DNA of 40,113 nt from Opitutaceae bacterium (GTDB taxonomy: Bacteria; Verrucomicrobiota; Verrucomicrobiia; Opitutales; Opitutaceae), in contig JAHFTD010000014.1 of NCBI GenBank assembly GCA_023269565.1, forward strand, positions 1 to 40,113, written 5' to 3'. The notes beneath the pieces are model-generated. The model was given only the letters and a program-made list of their open reading frames with translations. It had not been told where the DNA came from and did no database searches. Both the position numbers and the translations under genes were made by a program. Positions within the stretch are counted from its first letter, which is position 1, and each line of letters starts with the position of its first letter. Of the stretch, positions 18,631-28,786 are shown piece after piece.

Positions 18631-21303
18631 ATGAATGCACGTTTCTTTGGAAACCTGCGGGCCTTGCTTGCCATTGTTGCAGGCATGAGCCTCGCCATCG
18701 CCGGGGCGCAAACCACCCCTGCTGCCACGTCTGAAACGAAAGAGGGAATCCTCAACCTCCAGAAGTTTGAAGTCACCGGCTCGCGCGTGAAGCGCCTCGA
18801 CACCGAGACGCCCGCGCCGATGGTCTCTTACAGCTACCAGGACATCGAGGCGAAGGGCTACACCAACATCGGTGATTTCATCCAGAGCCTGCCGTTCAAC
18901 ACCGGCTCCGCCAATTCGATCTACCAGACCGCCAGCTTTACCCGCGGCGCGTCCACGACGAATGTCCGCGGTCTCGGCTCCCAGCGCTTCCTCGTGCTGA
19001 TCGACGGGCGCCGCCCGGCTACCTACGCGCTGCCCACCGGTGGCAACCGCCAGGTCTTCGATTTCAACAGCCTGCCCGCCGCCGCGATTGACAGCGTTGA
19101 GTTCCTCAAGGACGGCGCGTCCGCCATTTACGGCGCCGACGCGATCACCGGGGTGTTCAACATCAAGCTGAAGAAAAACTACACCGGGGCGTCCATTTCG
19201 GCCCTCTACGGCAACACGGTGGGGCACGACACGGGAGTGAAGAACTTCAGCGTCGTGGCTGGGGCCGGCATGGGCAAGACCAAGGCCATGGTGGCTTTCG
19301 ACTACAAGAGCGCCAACGCCAACTACCAGAGAGACTATGGCCTGACCACGACCGACTTCACGCTGGCGCTGGGCACCAACAAGGGTTCGAACCAGAACAG
19401 CACCCTGAACTGGCCGGCCAACATCACCATCACCGCGGCCCAGGCGGCCGCGATTCCCCTGGCCACTGGTTCCGGCACCTACGTCGTCAGCGGCGGCCGC
19501 CTCCTCTCCAGCCCGACCCGCGGGGACTTTGTCAAGGTGTCCGTGGTTCCGCCGGAGAACCGCTACAATTTTGCGAACGTCGCCCAGCGCTATCCCGATT
19601 ATGATTACATGAGCGCGTATGCGCAGTTTGACCACGAATTCAGCGAGAACCTCCACTTCTTCGGTTCGACGTCTTTCGCGGACAATCGCACGCTTTACTC
19701 GTTCACCCCGGCGGTGATCAACTTCTCCACGGAAGGCCTGTCGCTGCCGGTCAACAACCCCTTCAATCCGTTCGGCATTGCGCTGAACACGCTGCTCAAC
19801 CGCACGAGCTTCGGTCCTCCCCGCAAGTTCGACACGGAGTCCGTCTCGGGCAATTTCGTGGGCGGCTTCAAGGGCTCCTATGACAAGTGGGACTGGGAAA
19901 CCGCCGTCACCTACGGCTTCAACCAGGTCACCAGCGTGTCCCGCAACGCGATTCGTGCCGCGACCTTCCAGTCTGCCCTGAGCGGCACGCTTTCCGGCTT
20001 CTCCGGCGTGTTCTTCAACCCCTTCGGTGAGTCCAATGCCGCCCTCGCCAACGCCCTGTTCACGTCTTCCACCGGCATGAACAAGGGTGAGAGCACCGCT
20101 TGGGACGCCGGCGTGACCAACAGCTCGCTCTTCACCTTGCCCGGCGGCGACGTCGGTCTGGCGGTGGGCGTGGAATATCGCAACGAGCGCCTGGAGACCA
20201 GGCCCGACACGGCGGCCTACCTCGGGTCCGGCGGCGGCCAGCCCCTGCAGGGCGCCCGCAAGGTCAAGTCGGCCTACGTGGAAATCACCGCGCCGATCAT
20301 TGCCAAGATGCTCGAGATCCAGATTGCCGGCCGCCACGAGGACTACAGCGACTTCGGCAAGAACAACAGCCCGAAGTATGGTGCCAAGTTCCGTTTTCCG
20401 GAGAACAAGATCGCGAACGTCATCCTGCGCGGCTCTTACTCGGAGTCCTTCCAGGCCCCGGCCCTCGCGCTCCTTTACGCTTCGCAGACGATTGGCTTTA
20501 CCTCAGGCCTCCTGCAGGATCCCCTGCGCCCGCAGGATCCCCCGCAGCAGCAGCGCCAGGTGACTGGCGGCAATCCGAACCTGCTGCCGGAATTGGGCAA
20601 GACCATCTACGCGGGCATCGTCGTCGACATCCCCGCCGTGAAGGATCTCTCCTTCAACGTCGACTACTTCAAGTTCCGCATCAACCAGGTCATCGTCACA
20701 CCCGGCGCGGGCTTTCTGCTACTGCCCCAGGGCATCGCGCAGTTTCCCAACGCCGTGGTGCGTGACGGCCCCGGCGGTCCGATCCTGCGCATCGAGACGG
20801 TCCCCTCGAACAACCCCGCCGCTTTCCAGATCTACCGGGGCTTTGACATCGGCGTGAACTACCGGCTGCGCAATACCCGCGCCGGCGACTTCGGCGTGTC
20901 CGTCGATGTAACGCGCGTAGTCGAGATCGGCTCCGACTCGGGTCTCGGCGGCGGTTATTTCAACAATATCGGGCTCTACAACAATCCGAAGTGGCGCGGC
21001 AATGCCTCCGTGGGCTGGCGCTGGAAGGATTGGGGCGCGAATGTTAACGCCGATTACATCGGCAGTTATTTCAACGATGGCTTCACCGCCGCCGGCTGGC
21101 CGGAAGCTTCCTACACGGTCGCCAATGCCTCGGTCACTTACCGTGGTTTCTGGCACAGCACCGTCTCGGTCGGCGCCACCAACGTGCTCGACAACCTTCC
21201 GCCGCCCAACGGGCGGGCGGATTTGGGCGGTTACGATGCGAACACCTACGGCGCCGGCGCGCTCGGCCGCTTCATCTACATCCGCGTCCGCAAGGATTTT
21301 TAA
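18631..21303 (+). CDS. TonB-dependent receptor (3 of 3 in tandem)
   Basis: LQKFEVTGSRVKRLDTETPAPM plug, TTNVRGLGSQRFLVLIDGRRPATY, IDSVEFLKDGASAIYGADAITGVFNIKLKKNY, C-terminal RFIYIRVRKDF. Confidence 0.95.
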   Translation: MNARFFGNLRALLAIVAGMSLAIAGAQTTPAATSETKEGILNLQKFEVTGSRVKRLDTETPAPMVSYSYQDIEAKGYTNIGDFIQSLPFNTGSANSIYQTASFTRGASTTNVRGLGSQRFLVLIDGRRPATYALPTGGNRQVFDFNSLPAAAIDSVEFLKDGASAIYGADAITGVFNIKLKKNYTGASISALYGNTVGHDTGVKNFSVVAGAGMGKTKAMVAFDYKSANANYQRDYGLTTTDFTLALGTNKGSNQNSTLNWPANITITAAQAAAIPLATGSGTYVVSGGRLLSSPTRGDFVKVSVVPPENRYNFANVAQRYPDYDYMSAYAQFDHEFSENLHFFGSTSFADNRTLYSFTPAVINFSTEGLSLPVNNPFNPFGIALNTLLNRTSFGPPRKFDTESVSGNFVGGFKGSYDKWDWETAVTYGFNQVTSVSRNAIRAATFQSALSGTLSGFSGVFFNPFGESNAALANALFTSSTGMNKGESTAWDAGVTNSSLFTLPGGDVGLAVGVEYRNERLETRPDTAAYLGSGGGQPLQGARKVKSAYVEITAPIIAKMLEIQIAGRHEDYSDFGKNNSPKYGAKFRFPENKIANVILRGSYSESFQAPALALLYASQTIGFTSGLLQDPLRPQDPPQQQRQVTGGNPNLLPELGKTIYAGIVVDIPAVKDLSFNVDYFKFRINQVIVTPGAGFLLLPQGIAQFPNAVVRDGPGGPILRIETVPSNNPAAFQIYRGFDIGVNYRLRNTRAGDFGVSVDVTRVVEIGSDSGLGGGYFNNIGLYNNPKWRGNASVGWRWKDWGANVNADYIGSYFNDGFTAAGWPEASYTVANASVTYRGFWHSTVSVGATNVLDNLPPPNGRADLGGYDANTYGAGALGRFIYIRVRKDF

Positions 21304-21334
21304 TCGGACTCCGCATGTAGTTGTCCTCCCTTCC

Positions 21335-21366
21335 ACGGGCCACCAGATTGGTGGCCCGTTTTTTTT
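21335..21366 (+). terminator. Rho-independent terminator
   Basis: ACGGGCCACC-AGAT-TGGTGGCCCGT followed by a T-run, after receptor 3. Confidence 0.9.
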
Positions 21367-21405
21367 GACCACCGGTTTGTATCTCCTATTATCACCATCA
21401 CCCCT

Positions 21406-23418
21406 ATGAAGCGAATCACCCTCCTCATTGCCGCGGTCCTGGCGGCCGGCCCGCTGCTCGCTGCGCCCCCGGCCCCGGTTCCCGAGCTGCCGGTCGGGAC
21501 TTTTTTCCAGGCGCCATCCATCAGCAGCCTCGCGTTCTCGCCCAATGGCAAGTTTGTCCTGTGCGTCGTGCCTTATGAACACCGCCAGAATCTCGCGGTG
21601 ATTGACCTCGAAAAGGGCGTCAAAACCCTGCTCACGAACTTCAAGGACCGGCAGGTCGAAGGCCCGATCTGGGCCAACGACGACCGCATCCTGTTTCGTG
21701 TCGATGACGACGGCCAGGAATCCTACTCGCTCTACGCGGTGAATCGCGACGGATCGGATCCGGCCATCCTTGCCAGCGGCTGGACCAAGGCGGGCACGAC
21801 CGGCGAACTTAACAACCGCTTCCGCGGCATCCTCAAGCGCCTGCCCAAGGACAAGGATCATATCCTGGTTCTCGCCAACCTCACCCACAACGATTGGGCC
21901 GACGTCGCTCGGTTGCACCTGAAGACCGGCCTCATGACCGTGGTGGCGCGGGCGCCGGGTGAAGTCGAGGGTTACGTCCTCGATCGCGAGGGCGAAGTGC
22001 GTTTTGCCATCACCCACGATCCGCAGCAGATGCGGCATGTGCTCTACCGCGAGGGCGTAGGCAAGGAGTGGCAGGAGGTCGCTGTCTACCAACAGGACCA
22101 GCCCGGCTGGGAACCGGTCGCATTTGACGGCGACAATCGGACGGCGTTTGTGCTATCCAACCTCGGCCGCAGGACACGGGCCATTTACCGCTACGACACG
22201 GCCACGCACACGCTCGGCGACTTGGTGGTCGGGGACGACACCTATGATCTCAAGGCGACCTACGGCGACACCCAAAAGATTATTTACGACGATTCGCGGA
22301 AGAAGGTTGTCGGCATCGGCTATGAGACCGATCGCACGCGTTTCCACTGGTTCGTTCCGGAATACGAGCAGATGCACCGGCAAATTGAAAAAACGCTGCC
22401 CGATACCGTGCATCAAATCACCCAAATTTCGGAGGACGGCACGCGGGTGATCTTTTTCTCCTACAGCGACCGCGATCCGGGAGTCTATTACCTCTTCGAT
22501 CAGAATCGGAACAAGCTGTCCGAGCTCGCGGTGTCCGTTCCGCAGGTCGATCCGCTTTTGATGGCCGCGGTCCGGCCGGTCGCCTACGCCGCCCGCGATG
22601 GTTTGAAACTGCACGGGTATCTCACCCTGCCGGCTGGACGGGAGCCAAAGAATCTCCCGCTCATCGTCCATCCGCATGGGGGCCCATACGGCCCGCGCGA
22701 TCGGTGGCGTTTCGATTCCGAGGTGCAATTTTACGCCAACCGCGGCTTTGCCGTGTTGCAGGTCAACTATCGCGGCTCCGGCGGCTACGGCGACTGGTTC
22801 GAGGCGGCGGGCTACAAGAAATGGGGCCTTGAGATGCAGGACGATCTGACCGACGGCGTGAAATGGCTTGTGTCGCAAGGCATCGCGGACCCGCAGCGAG
22901 TGGTCATCTCGGGCGCCAGTTACGGCGGCTACGCCACGATGGCCGGCCTGGTCTACACGCCCGAGCTCTACCGCGCGGGCATCAATTACGTTGGCGTTGT
23001 CAATATCGAGTCATTGATCCCGAAGGCCCTGCCGCCGAACCGGCTTTACTGGATGAACACCCGTATTGCCGATCTCTCCAAGTCCGAGGACCGGAAGCGC
23101 GTCACTGCGACCTCACCCGTGAATTTTGCCGACCGTATCCGCGTGCCGCTGCTTATGGCCTACGGCAAAAACGACCCCCGCGTGCCCATCGACCAGGCCT
23201 ATGGCATCGAGCACGCGCTGAAACGGGCGAACATACCTTACGAGCTGATTATCGAGGGCGACGAGGGCCACGGATTCCGGAAAGAAGAGAAACGCATCGC
23301 GTTCTTCCAGCGCGTCGATGCTTTTCTCAAAAAACACGTTCCCGGGCCCCAAAGCACCGAGATCATTCTCGGCCCAACCAAGGTGATCGAAATGCCGGCC
23401 AAGGGGACCGAGCCCTAA
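21406..23418 (+). CDS. S9 family (prolyl oligopeptidase-type) serine peptidase
   Basis: N-terminal propeller (ISSLAFSPNGKFVLCVV...), LPLIVHPHGGPYGPRDRW, nucleophile elbow VVISGASYGGYATMAG, catalytic regions YGKNDPRVPIDQA and EGDEGHGF. Signal peptide present. Confidence 0.93.
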   Translation: MKRITLLIAAVLAAGPLLAAPPAPVPELPVGTFFQAPSISSLAFSPNGKFVLCVVPYEHRQNLAVIDLEKGVKTLLTNFKDRQVEGPIWANDDRILFRVDDDGQESYSLYAVNRDGSDPAILASGWTKAGTTGELNNRFRGILKRLPKDKDHILVLANLTHNDWADVARLHLKTGLMTVVARAPGEVEGYVLDREGEVRFAITHDPQQMRHVLYREGVGKEWQEVAVYQQDQPGWEPVAFDGDNRTAFVLSNLGRRTRAIYRYDTATHTLGDLVVGDDTYDLKATYGDTQKIIYDDSRKKVVGIGYETDRTRFHWFVPEYEQMHRQIEKTLPDTVHQITQISEDGTRVIFFSYSDRDPGVYYLFDQNRNKLSELAVSVPQVDPLLMAAVRPVAYAARDGLKLHGYLTLPAGREPKNLPLIVHPHGGPYGPRDRWRFDSEVQFYANRGFAVLQVNYRGSGGYGDWFEAAGYKKWGLEMQDDLTDGVKWLVSQGIADPQRVVISGASYGGYATMAGLVYTPELYRAGINYVGVVNIESLIPKALPPNRLYWMNTRIADLSKSEDRKRVTATSPVNFADRIRVPLLMAYGKNDPRVPIDQAYGIEHALKRANIPYELIIEGDEGHGFRKEEKRIAFFQRVDAFLKKHVPGPQSTEIILGPTKVIEMPAKGTEP

Positions 23419-25349
23419 ACCCGGCTCCACCGGACTGGCGCGACCGCGTTGTTGCGCGACCAGTCGATTTGCGGCAACCCTCGCGTCGGCGCCCGCCGGC
23501 CGAGGGTTTTCTTTTGGTGAAAATTCTCTTCCCGCAGTGTCTCCACTCCGCTGGTCAGTTGGACGTGGCTGACGGCCACTCGACCGATGCCCCGCACCGC
23601 CAGGCGCAGCCGGGCGTTACGTGTGTCCACCGGCACGGTGAACTCCCGCTTCAGTTTCGACTGCGGCCGGGCGGCGGCGGCGCGGAATTCGATGGTGAAG
23701 CGCGCGGCCAGCTCGCGCCAGGAACCGTCGGCCTGTTGTTGTTCCACGACGACCTGCTGCAGCGCCGGCGCGAAGTTGTGCACCCAGAATTGCAACTGCC
23801 AGGCCCCGCACAACGGCGTCGTCGCCCAAGCCAGTTCCGGCTGCCGGGCGGCCCGCCGCAGCCACGCCCGCCACTCGGCCAGCCGGCGTTCGTCGGTGGC
23901 GAGCATCAGCTCGTTCGGCCCCCGCATCGCCGGGTCGCGGGTGCGGCGCCACATGACCTGCACCGCGCGTCGCGCCAGCGTCAGTGCCCGGGCCAGCTGG
24001 GCCGCCTCCGCCGTCAAGCGCGTGATGAACGCCAGCGCCGGTTCGCGCCGCTCGCGGGCCAGGTGCCGGCGGATGGCGAAGATGGCGCGGGCTCCGCGCC
24101 GCACCACCCAGTCGCGCTGCGTCAGATAATGCCGGAACTCCACGCTGGCGGCGATAGCCTTGGGGAAGAACCGTCCCTGCGCCGCCAGCCGGCGGAAAAA
24201 CCGCGCCTCCGTCTCGTAGCGAGCCAGACTCTCGTTGCCAGCGAACACATCCCACCGGTCGTTGATCTGCCAGCGGGCATAGCCGGTAAAGGCATGTTCG
24301 TCCGCTGCCAGCAACGACCGCGCGATGGCGCGGGAATTTGGCGAGCGGAACACTCTTTCGATTCCCTTGGCCAGCATCGCGGTGGCGTCGTCGCTTTCCG
24401 GTTCGAGCCACAGGCTGGCGGCAGCGGCATCAACCACCGTGGTGGTTTCCAGCGCGAGCCGGCTCGACGCCCACGAAGTCACCAGAAACCCGTCCGCCTC
24501 TGCCTGGGCGCAGCGGCGCCACCAGGAGCGGAGGTTGCCGATCCGGTCTCCGAACACCGGCAACGGCTCGTGCCGGAAGGCGCCGTTCATCGGACAGCCG
24601 TAGTAGGCGATGCCCTGTTTTTTCAGCGGCGTGGCGAGGTCGCGCTCGGCAAAATTGAACAGCTCGACGCGCGGGAGCTTCCCGAACGGATAATAATACC
24701 AGTCGTAGGCCGTGGTGCCGCGCGGCAGCAAGGGGATCGCTTCCGGCAGGAAATACAGCAGGTCGGCCCAATAGCCCAGACTCAGCCCAAACTTCCCGGC
24801 CAGCGTGTGGAGCCGGTGCACATGGCCCGCGAAATGCACGGCGAGTCCGGCGCGGGCGATTTCCTCGCGGCAGCGCGGGCATTGGCCGAGGTGGAATGAC
24901 TCGTCGAGCCCCACGTGCACCTTGCCGGCGGTGCAATACGGCGCCAAGTCCCGCAGCAGTTTCTCGGCGACCTCCGGCAGCTGCGGGTGCAGCGGGCAAA
25001 CCTGCCCGCGTTCGAGCGGACGGCCGCGGACATCGCGCAGCTCGTTCAGGTCGCGCCACTCGGGATGCTTGATGAGATACTGCGTGTGCCCGAGCAGGTT
25101 GACAATGGGCACGACGCGGATGCCGGCGCGCGCCGCGGCCAGCACCAGTTCGCCGAGCTGCTCGTAGGTATAGGCGTCGTCGCGCCCGAGGCCCGGCAGG
25201 CTGGGGTAATGCACGGCGTCCTCCAGATGGAGGTAGAGTTCCTGATAGCCCCACGCGGCGTAGCGTGGAAGCAGCTTCTGCAACACCTCGGGTCGCTCGA
25301 CCTGCCGGGCAAGATCCCACTGGAAGGCTTTGATCGGGGCGGATGACAT
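23415..25349 (-). CDS. Glycoside hydrolase family 20-like (beta-N-acetylhexosaminidase-like) protein
   Basis: AFQWDLARQVERPEVLQKLLPRYAAWGYQELYLHLEDAVHYPSLPGLGRDDAYTYEQLGELVLAAARAGIRVVPIVNLLGHTQYLIKHPEWRDL; GKVHVGLDESFHLGQCPRC contains the GH20-like HxGxDE signature. ATG at 25349 is preferred over the track start at 25484. Confidence 0.78.
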   Translation of the reverse strand: MSSAPIKAFQWDLARQVERPEVLQKLLPRYAAWGYQELYLHLEDAVHYPSLPGLGRDDAYTYEQLGELVLAAARAGIRVVPIVNLLGHTQYLIKHPEWRDLNELRDVRGRPLERGQVCPLHPQLPEVAEKLLRDLAPYCTAGKVHVGLDESFHLGQCPRCREEIARAGLAVHFAGHVHRLHTLAGKFGLSLGYWADLLYFLPEAIPLLPRGTTAYDWYYYPFGKLPRVELFNFAERDLATPLKKQGIAYYGCPMNGAFRHEPLPVFGDRIGNLRSWWRRCAQAEADGFLVTSWASSRLALETTTVVDAAAASLWLEPESDDATAMLAKGIERVFRSPNSRAIARSLLAADEHAFTGYARWQINDRWDVFAGNESLARYETEARFFRRLAAQGRFFPKAIAASVEFRHYLTQRDWVVRRGARAIFAIRRHLARERREPALAFITRLTAEAAQLARALTLARRAVQVMWRRTRDPAMRGPNELMLATDERRLAEWRAWLRRAARQPELAWATTPLCGAWQLQFWVHNFAPALQQVVVEQQQADGSWRELAARFTIEFRAAAARPQSKLKREFTVPVDTRNARLRLAVRGIGRVAVSHVQLTSGVETLREENFHQKKTLGRRAPTRGLPQIDWSRNNAVAPVRWSRV

Positions 25350-25440
25350 CGCGATGCTCCGGGGTGTTGCGCGGGAGTGGTGGCCAGTTTCGGGCGAAGT
25401 GCCGCTTGCAAGCAAGCTCCTACCTCGGTTCGCTTCCGCC

Positions 25441-25938
25441 GTGCAGGTTGTCATCCGCCATTTGTTTGTCTCCCCCGGGCACAACTTCCGCGGCCATCAC
25501 GGTGGTCCGGCCGGCTCGCATCCCACCGTCGGGGTGGAGGCGATCACCTGCCGGGCCGGGCACGGCATTGAGGGTGATCGCTATTTCGACTACCGCGACG
25601 ACTTCAAGGGGCAGGTCAGTTTCCTCGCCTGGGAGGTGTATCTGGCGCTGATCCGCGAGTTCGCCGTGCCGGCGCTTTCACCCGGTGCGCTCCGCCGCAA
25701 CGCCGTGCTCGAAGGCGCCGACCTCCCGGCGTTGATCGGCCGGCAGTTTTCTCTCGGCGGCGTGGAATTCCTCGGCATGGAGGAATGCCGGCCCTGCTAC
25801 TGGATGGACGGAGCCGTGGCACCCGGGGCGGAGGCGTGGCTGCTGGGGCGCGGTGGTCTGCGCGCGAAAATCCTGACCGATGGTCTGCTGCGCACCGGCG
25901 CAACGGAGCTACGGGTGCATGCCCCGGTGACTGCCTGA
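25441..25938 (+). CDS. MOSC-domain-like protein
   Basis: FVSPGHNFRGHHGG...EAITCRAGHGIEGDRYFDYRDDFKGQVSF...LRRNAVLEGADLPALIGRQFSLGGVEFLGMEECRPCYWMDGAVAPGAEAWLLGRGGLRAKILTDG. Probable GTG start at 25441; the track start 25330 overlaps the divergent gene. Confidence 0.8.
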   Translation: MQVVIRHLFVSPGHNFRGHHGGPAGSHPTVGVEAITCRAGHGIEGDRYFDYRDDFKGQVSFLAWEVYLALIREFAVPALSPGALRRNAVLEGADLPALIGRQFSLGGVEFLGMEECRPCYWMDGAVAPGAEAWLLGRGGLRAKILTDGLLRTGATELRVHAPVTA

Positions 25939-25953
25939 CCGGCGGCGAGGTGG

Positions 25954-26919
25954 TCAGCCGCGCTTCTGCCGGATCAGCTGCTCGAGCTTGACGATGTCCG
26001 CGGCAAAAACGCGGATGCCTTCGGCGGTCTTTTCGGTTGCCATCGCGTCCTCGTTCAGCGCGTAGCGGAAGCTCTTTTCGTCGTGGCTGACTCGCGGCAC
26101 GTCGGCGCCACGGGCAGCGACTGGATCGAGCCTGCGCGGGAGCGGCTCGGTGCTCGCCTGCAGCTCCCCGAGCAGCTGCGGGCTGATGGTCAGCAGGTCG
26201 CAGCCGGCCAGCTCGGTGATCTGGCCCTTGTTGCGGAAGGAGGCGCCCATCACCTCGGTGGCGTGGCCGTATTTCTTGTAGTAAGTGTAGATCTGCCGGA
26301 CGGATTGGACGCCCGGATCCTCGGCACCGGCGTAATCCCGGCCGGTGCTCTTCTTATACCAGTCGTAAATGCGGCCGACAAACGGCGAGACGAGCTGCAC
26401 GCGCGCCTCGGCGCACGCCACGGCTTGGGCGAAAGAGAAGAGCAGGGTGAGGTTGCAGTTAATCTTCTCCCTCTGCAGCAGCTCCGCGGCCTTGATGCCC
26501 TCCCAAGTGGAGGCGACCTTGATGAGGATGCGCTCGCGCGGGATGCCGGTCTTTTCGTAGAGGCCGATGATCTCACGGGCTTTGGCGATGGAGCCGTCGC
26601 GGTCGAACGAGAGGCGCGCATCCACTTCCGTTGAGACGCGACCCGGGACGATCTGGAGGATCTCGCGGCCAAACGCGACGAGCAGCCGGTCGATGATCTG
26701 GCGGTCTGCCGCGCCTGCGCCGGCCTCCGCGATGGCCTGGTCGACCAGATAGGCGTAGTCGGGCTGGGCCGCCGCTTTCAGGATGAGGCTGGGATTGGTC
26801 GTCGCATCCTGGGGCGCGTAGGCCTTCATACTGGCGAAATCGCCGGTATCGGCGACGACCTTGGTGAACTGCTTGAGTTGCTCGAGCTGGGTGGCGCTGG
26901 TGGCGGTGATAGTGCTCAT
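25954..26919 (-). CDS. tal: Transaldolase
   Basis: [98 protein letters not shown]. Confidence 0.96.
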   Translation of the reverse strand: MSTITATSATQLEQLKQFTKVVADTGDFASMKAYAPQDATTNPSLILKAAAQPDYAYLVDQAIAEAGAGAADRQIIDRLLVAFGREILQIVPGRVSTEVDARLSFDRDGSIAKAREIIGLYEKTGIPRERILIKVASTWEGIKAAELLQREKINCNLTLLFSFAQAVACAEARVQLVSPFVGRIYDWYKKSTGRDYAGAEDPGVQSVRQIYTYYKKYGHATEVMGASFRNKGQITELAGCDLLTISPQLLGELQASTEPLPRRLDPVAARGADVPRVSHDEKSFRYALNEDAMATEKTAEGIRVFAADIVKLEQLIRQKRG

Positions 26920-26934
26920 GGTTTGAAGTGGGTC

Positions 26935-28341
26935 TTAGTTTAACGCCGACGGATGCGCCCGCAAATAGTTTCGCATCCACTCCAGCCCGGCGGCCTCGTC
27001 GGGGAAGGCGCCGTCGAGTTGCGATTCAAATGCCGCCTCGAGTGCGGGGCCGAAGTGCGGTCCTGGCTTCAGTCCGAGCGCGATGAGGTGCCGGCCCATG
27101 ATGATCGGTTGCGGGGCGGTGTGCTCCAGCGCGAGCCGCTGGGCGACTTCGCGGAGCTGCTCGATGCGCAGGATGGTGTCGTGCGAGATGAGCGGGGGGC
27201 GGCCGAGATGGTCGGACATCATCACGGCGATGAGGTCGTCGATCGTCGCCGGGGCGATCTTGCGCGCCAGCCGGCGCACCGTGGTGTCGCGGAAGTGCGT
27301 TTGTCCGTGGTGGTGGGCCAGGTGGTGCATCACCAGCGGGCGGACAGAGGCGGCGAGGTCGTGCGGAGCACCGATGCGCTGGAGAAAGGTCTCGGTCAAC
27401 GGTCCGCCAGCGGACTCGTGGCCCGGGCTGATCCAGCGGAGCTGGCCGCGGCGCTCGGCTTGCTTGGTAGTGGTGGCCTTGCCGAAGTCGTGCGCCAGCA
27501 CGGCGAACGCCAGCCGCCGGCGCGTGGGCGCGTCGCCTTGGCGCCAGGCGGGCAGCGCGGCCAGGGCGTCGAGGCAGAGTCCGGTGTGGGTGAAGACATC
27601 GCCCTCGGGATGCCACTCGGGTTCCTGGGGCACGCTGTCGAGCGCGGCGATTTCGTTGAAGAGGATGAGCCAGCCGGTCTGCCTGAGCACGGCGAGTCCG
27701 AGCGAGGGTTGGAGGGACTTCGTCGCCCACTTGTCCCACTCGCCCCACACGCGTTCAACCGGCAGTTCCTTGAAAGTGTCGCGGATCGAGCGGCAGAGCG
27801 CGACCGTCTCGGGTGCCATGGTCAGCCCGAAGCGTGCGGCGAACTGGAATCCGCGCAGCACGCGCAGAGGATCCTCAGTGAACGCCGCGCTGGTGTGCCG
27901 CAGGGTTTTTTGCTGCAGATCCGCCGCGCCCCCGTGCGGGTCGATCACGCGCTCTGCAAACGGATCGTAGGCGATTGCGTTGATGGTGAAGTCGCGCCGC
28001 GCCGCCGCCTCGGCCTCGGTCAGTGCGGGGTCGGGCGCCACGGTAAAGCCGCGGTGTCCGGCGCCGGTCTTGGACTCGCGCCGGGGGAGGCTGAAGTCGT
28101 ATTCAACGCCGTCGAGACACAGCTTGAGCACGCCGAAACTGCGGCCAACGAGGTCGGTCGCGCCCAGCGGGGCCAGCGCGCGCCCCAGGGATTCGTAATC
28201 GAGTCCGTAGACTTCGATGTCGAAATCCTTCGGCTCGAGCCTGAGCAGCCAGTCGCGCACGCAGCCGCCGGCCAGCAGTGGGCGGCCGCCCGCGGAGCGG
28301 ATGGTCTGCAGGGCGGCAGTGAGTGACGGCGGCAGTTTCAT
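26935..28341 (-). CDS. cca: tRNA nucleotidyltransferase / poly(A) polymerase-family protein with HD domain (CCA-adding type)
   Basis: [85 protein letters not shown], and HD region [13 protein letters not shown]. Confidence 0.9.
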   Translation of the reverse strand: MKLPPSLTAALQTIRSAGGRPLLAGGCVRDWLLRLEPKDFDIEVYGLDYESLGRALAPLGATDLVGRSFGVLKLCLDGVEYDFSLPRRESKTGAGHRGFTVAPDPALTEAEAAARRDFTINAIAYDPFAERVIDPHGGAADLQQKTLRHTSAAFTEDPLRVLRGFQFAARFGLTMAPETVALCRSIRDTFKELPVERVWGEWDKWATKSLQPSLGLAVLRQTGWLILFNEIAALDSVPQEPEWHPEGDVFTHTGLCLDALAALPAWRQGDAPTRRRLAFAVLAHDFGKATTTKQAERRGQLRWISPGHESAGGPLTETFLQRIGAPHDLAASVRPLVMHHLAHHHGQTHFRDTTVRRLARKIAPATIDDLIAVMMSDHLGRPPLISHDTILRIEQLREVAQRLALEHTAPQPIIMGRHLIALGLKPGPHFGPALEAAFESQLDGAFPDEAAGLEWMRNYLRAHPSALN

Positions 28342-28342
28342 C

Positions 28343-28726
28343 TTATTCCGGCCGGTGAAATGCGCTCCACGCGACGAGTGCCCAACCGGCGAGAAAGGCC
28401 AGCCCGCCGAGCGGCGTGATGGGGCCGAGAAAACCCGGTCCGCCGAGTGCCAGCCAGTAAAGCGAGCCGGAAAACAGAACGATGCCCGCCACCCAGCACA
28501 GCGCGATCCTGGTTAGTGATGCGCCCAACGCGTCGCGCCAGCCGGCGAGGGCGAGCAGCGCGACGGAGTGCACCAATTGATAGAGCACGGCAGTCTGCCA
28601 GATCGGGAGCGTGCCGCGCGCGGCCAGCGTGTCCTTGAGCGCATGCGCCCCGAAGGCGCCGAGCGCGACACCGGTCAGGCCGAGCAACCCGGCGGCGAGG
28701 GTGATCCTGCGGAAGGTGGAGTTCAT
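28343..28726 (-). CDS. DUF423 domain membrane protein
   Basis: MNSTFRRITLAAGLLGLTGVALGAFGAHALKDTLAARGTLPIWQTAVLYQLVHSVALLALAGW...CWVAGIVLFSGSLYWLALGGPGFLGPITPLGGLAFLAGWALVAWSAF. ATG at 28726; the longer track ORF is probably overextended. Confidence 0.9.
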   Translation of the reverse strand: MNSTFRRITLAAGLLGLTGVALGAFGAHALKDTLAARGTLPIWQTAVLYQLVHSVALLALAGWRDALGASLTRIALCWVAGIVLFSGSLYWLALGGPGFLGPITPLGGLAFLAGWALVAWSAFHRPE

Positions 28727-28786
28727 AGCCGCTACCAGTGTGTGGACAAGCGGGTCGAAAACCAACACATCAATCATGACCAAACA

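Noticed and set aside
18622-20337. 571-aa minus-strand ORF opposite TonB receptor 3
   Set aside because: Shadow ORF; the plus-strand receptor has unambiguous plug-domain motifs.
22863-24899. 678-aa plus-strand ORF overlapping the S9 peptidase end and GH20-like gene
   Set aside because: Crosses two convergent genes in alternative frames with no coherent domain.
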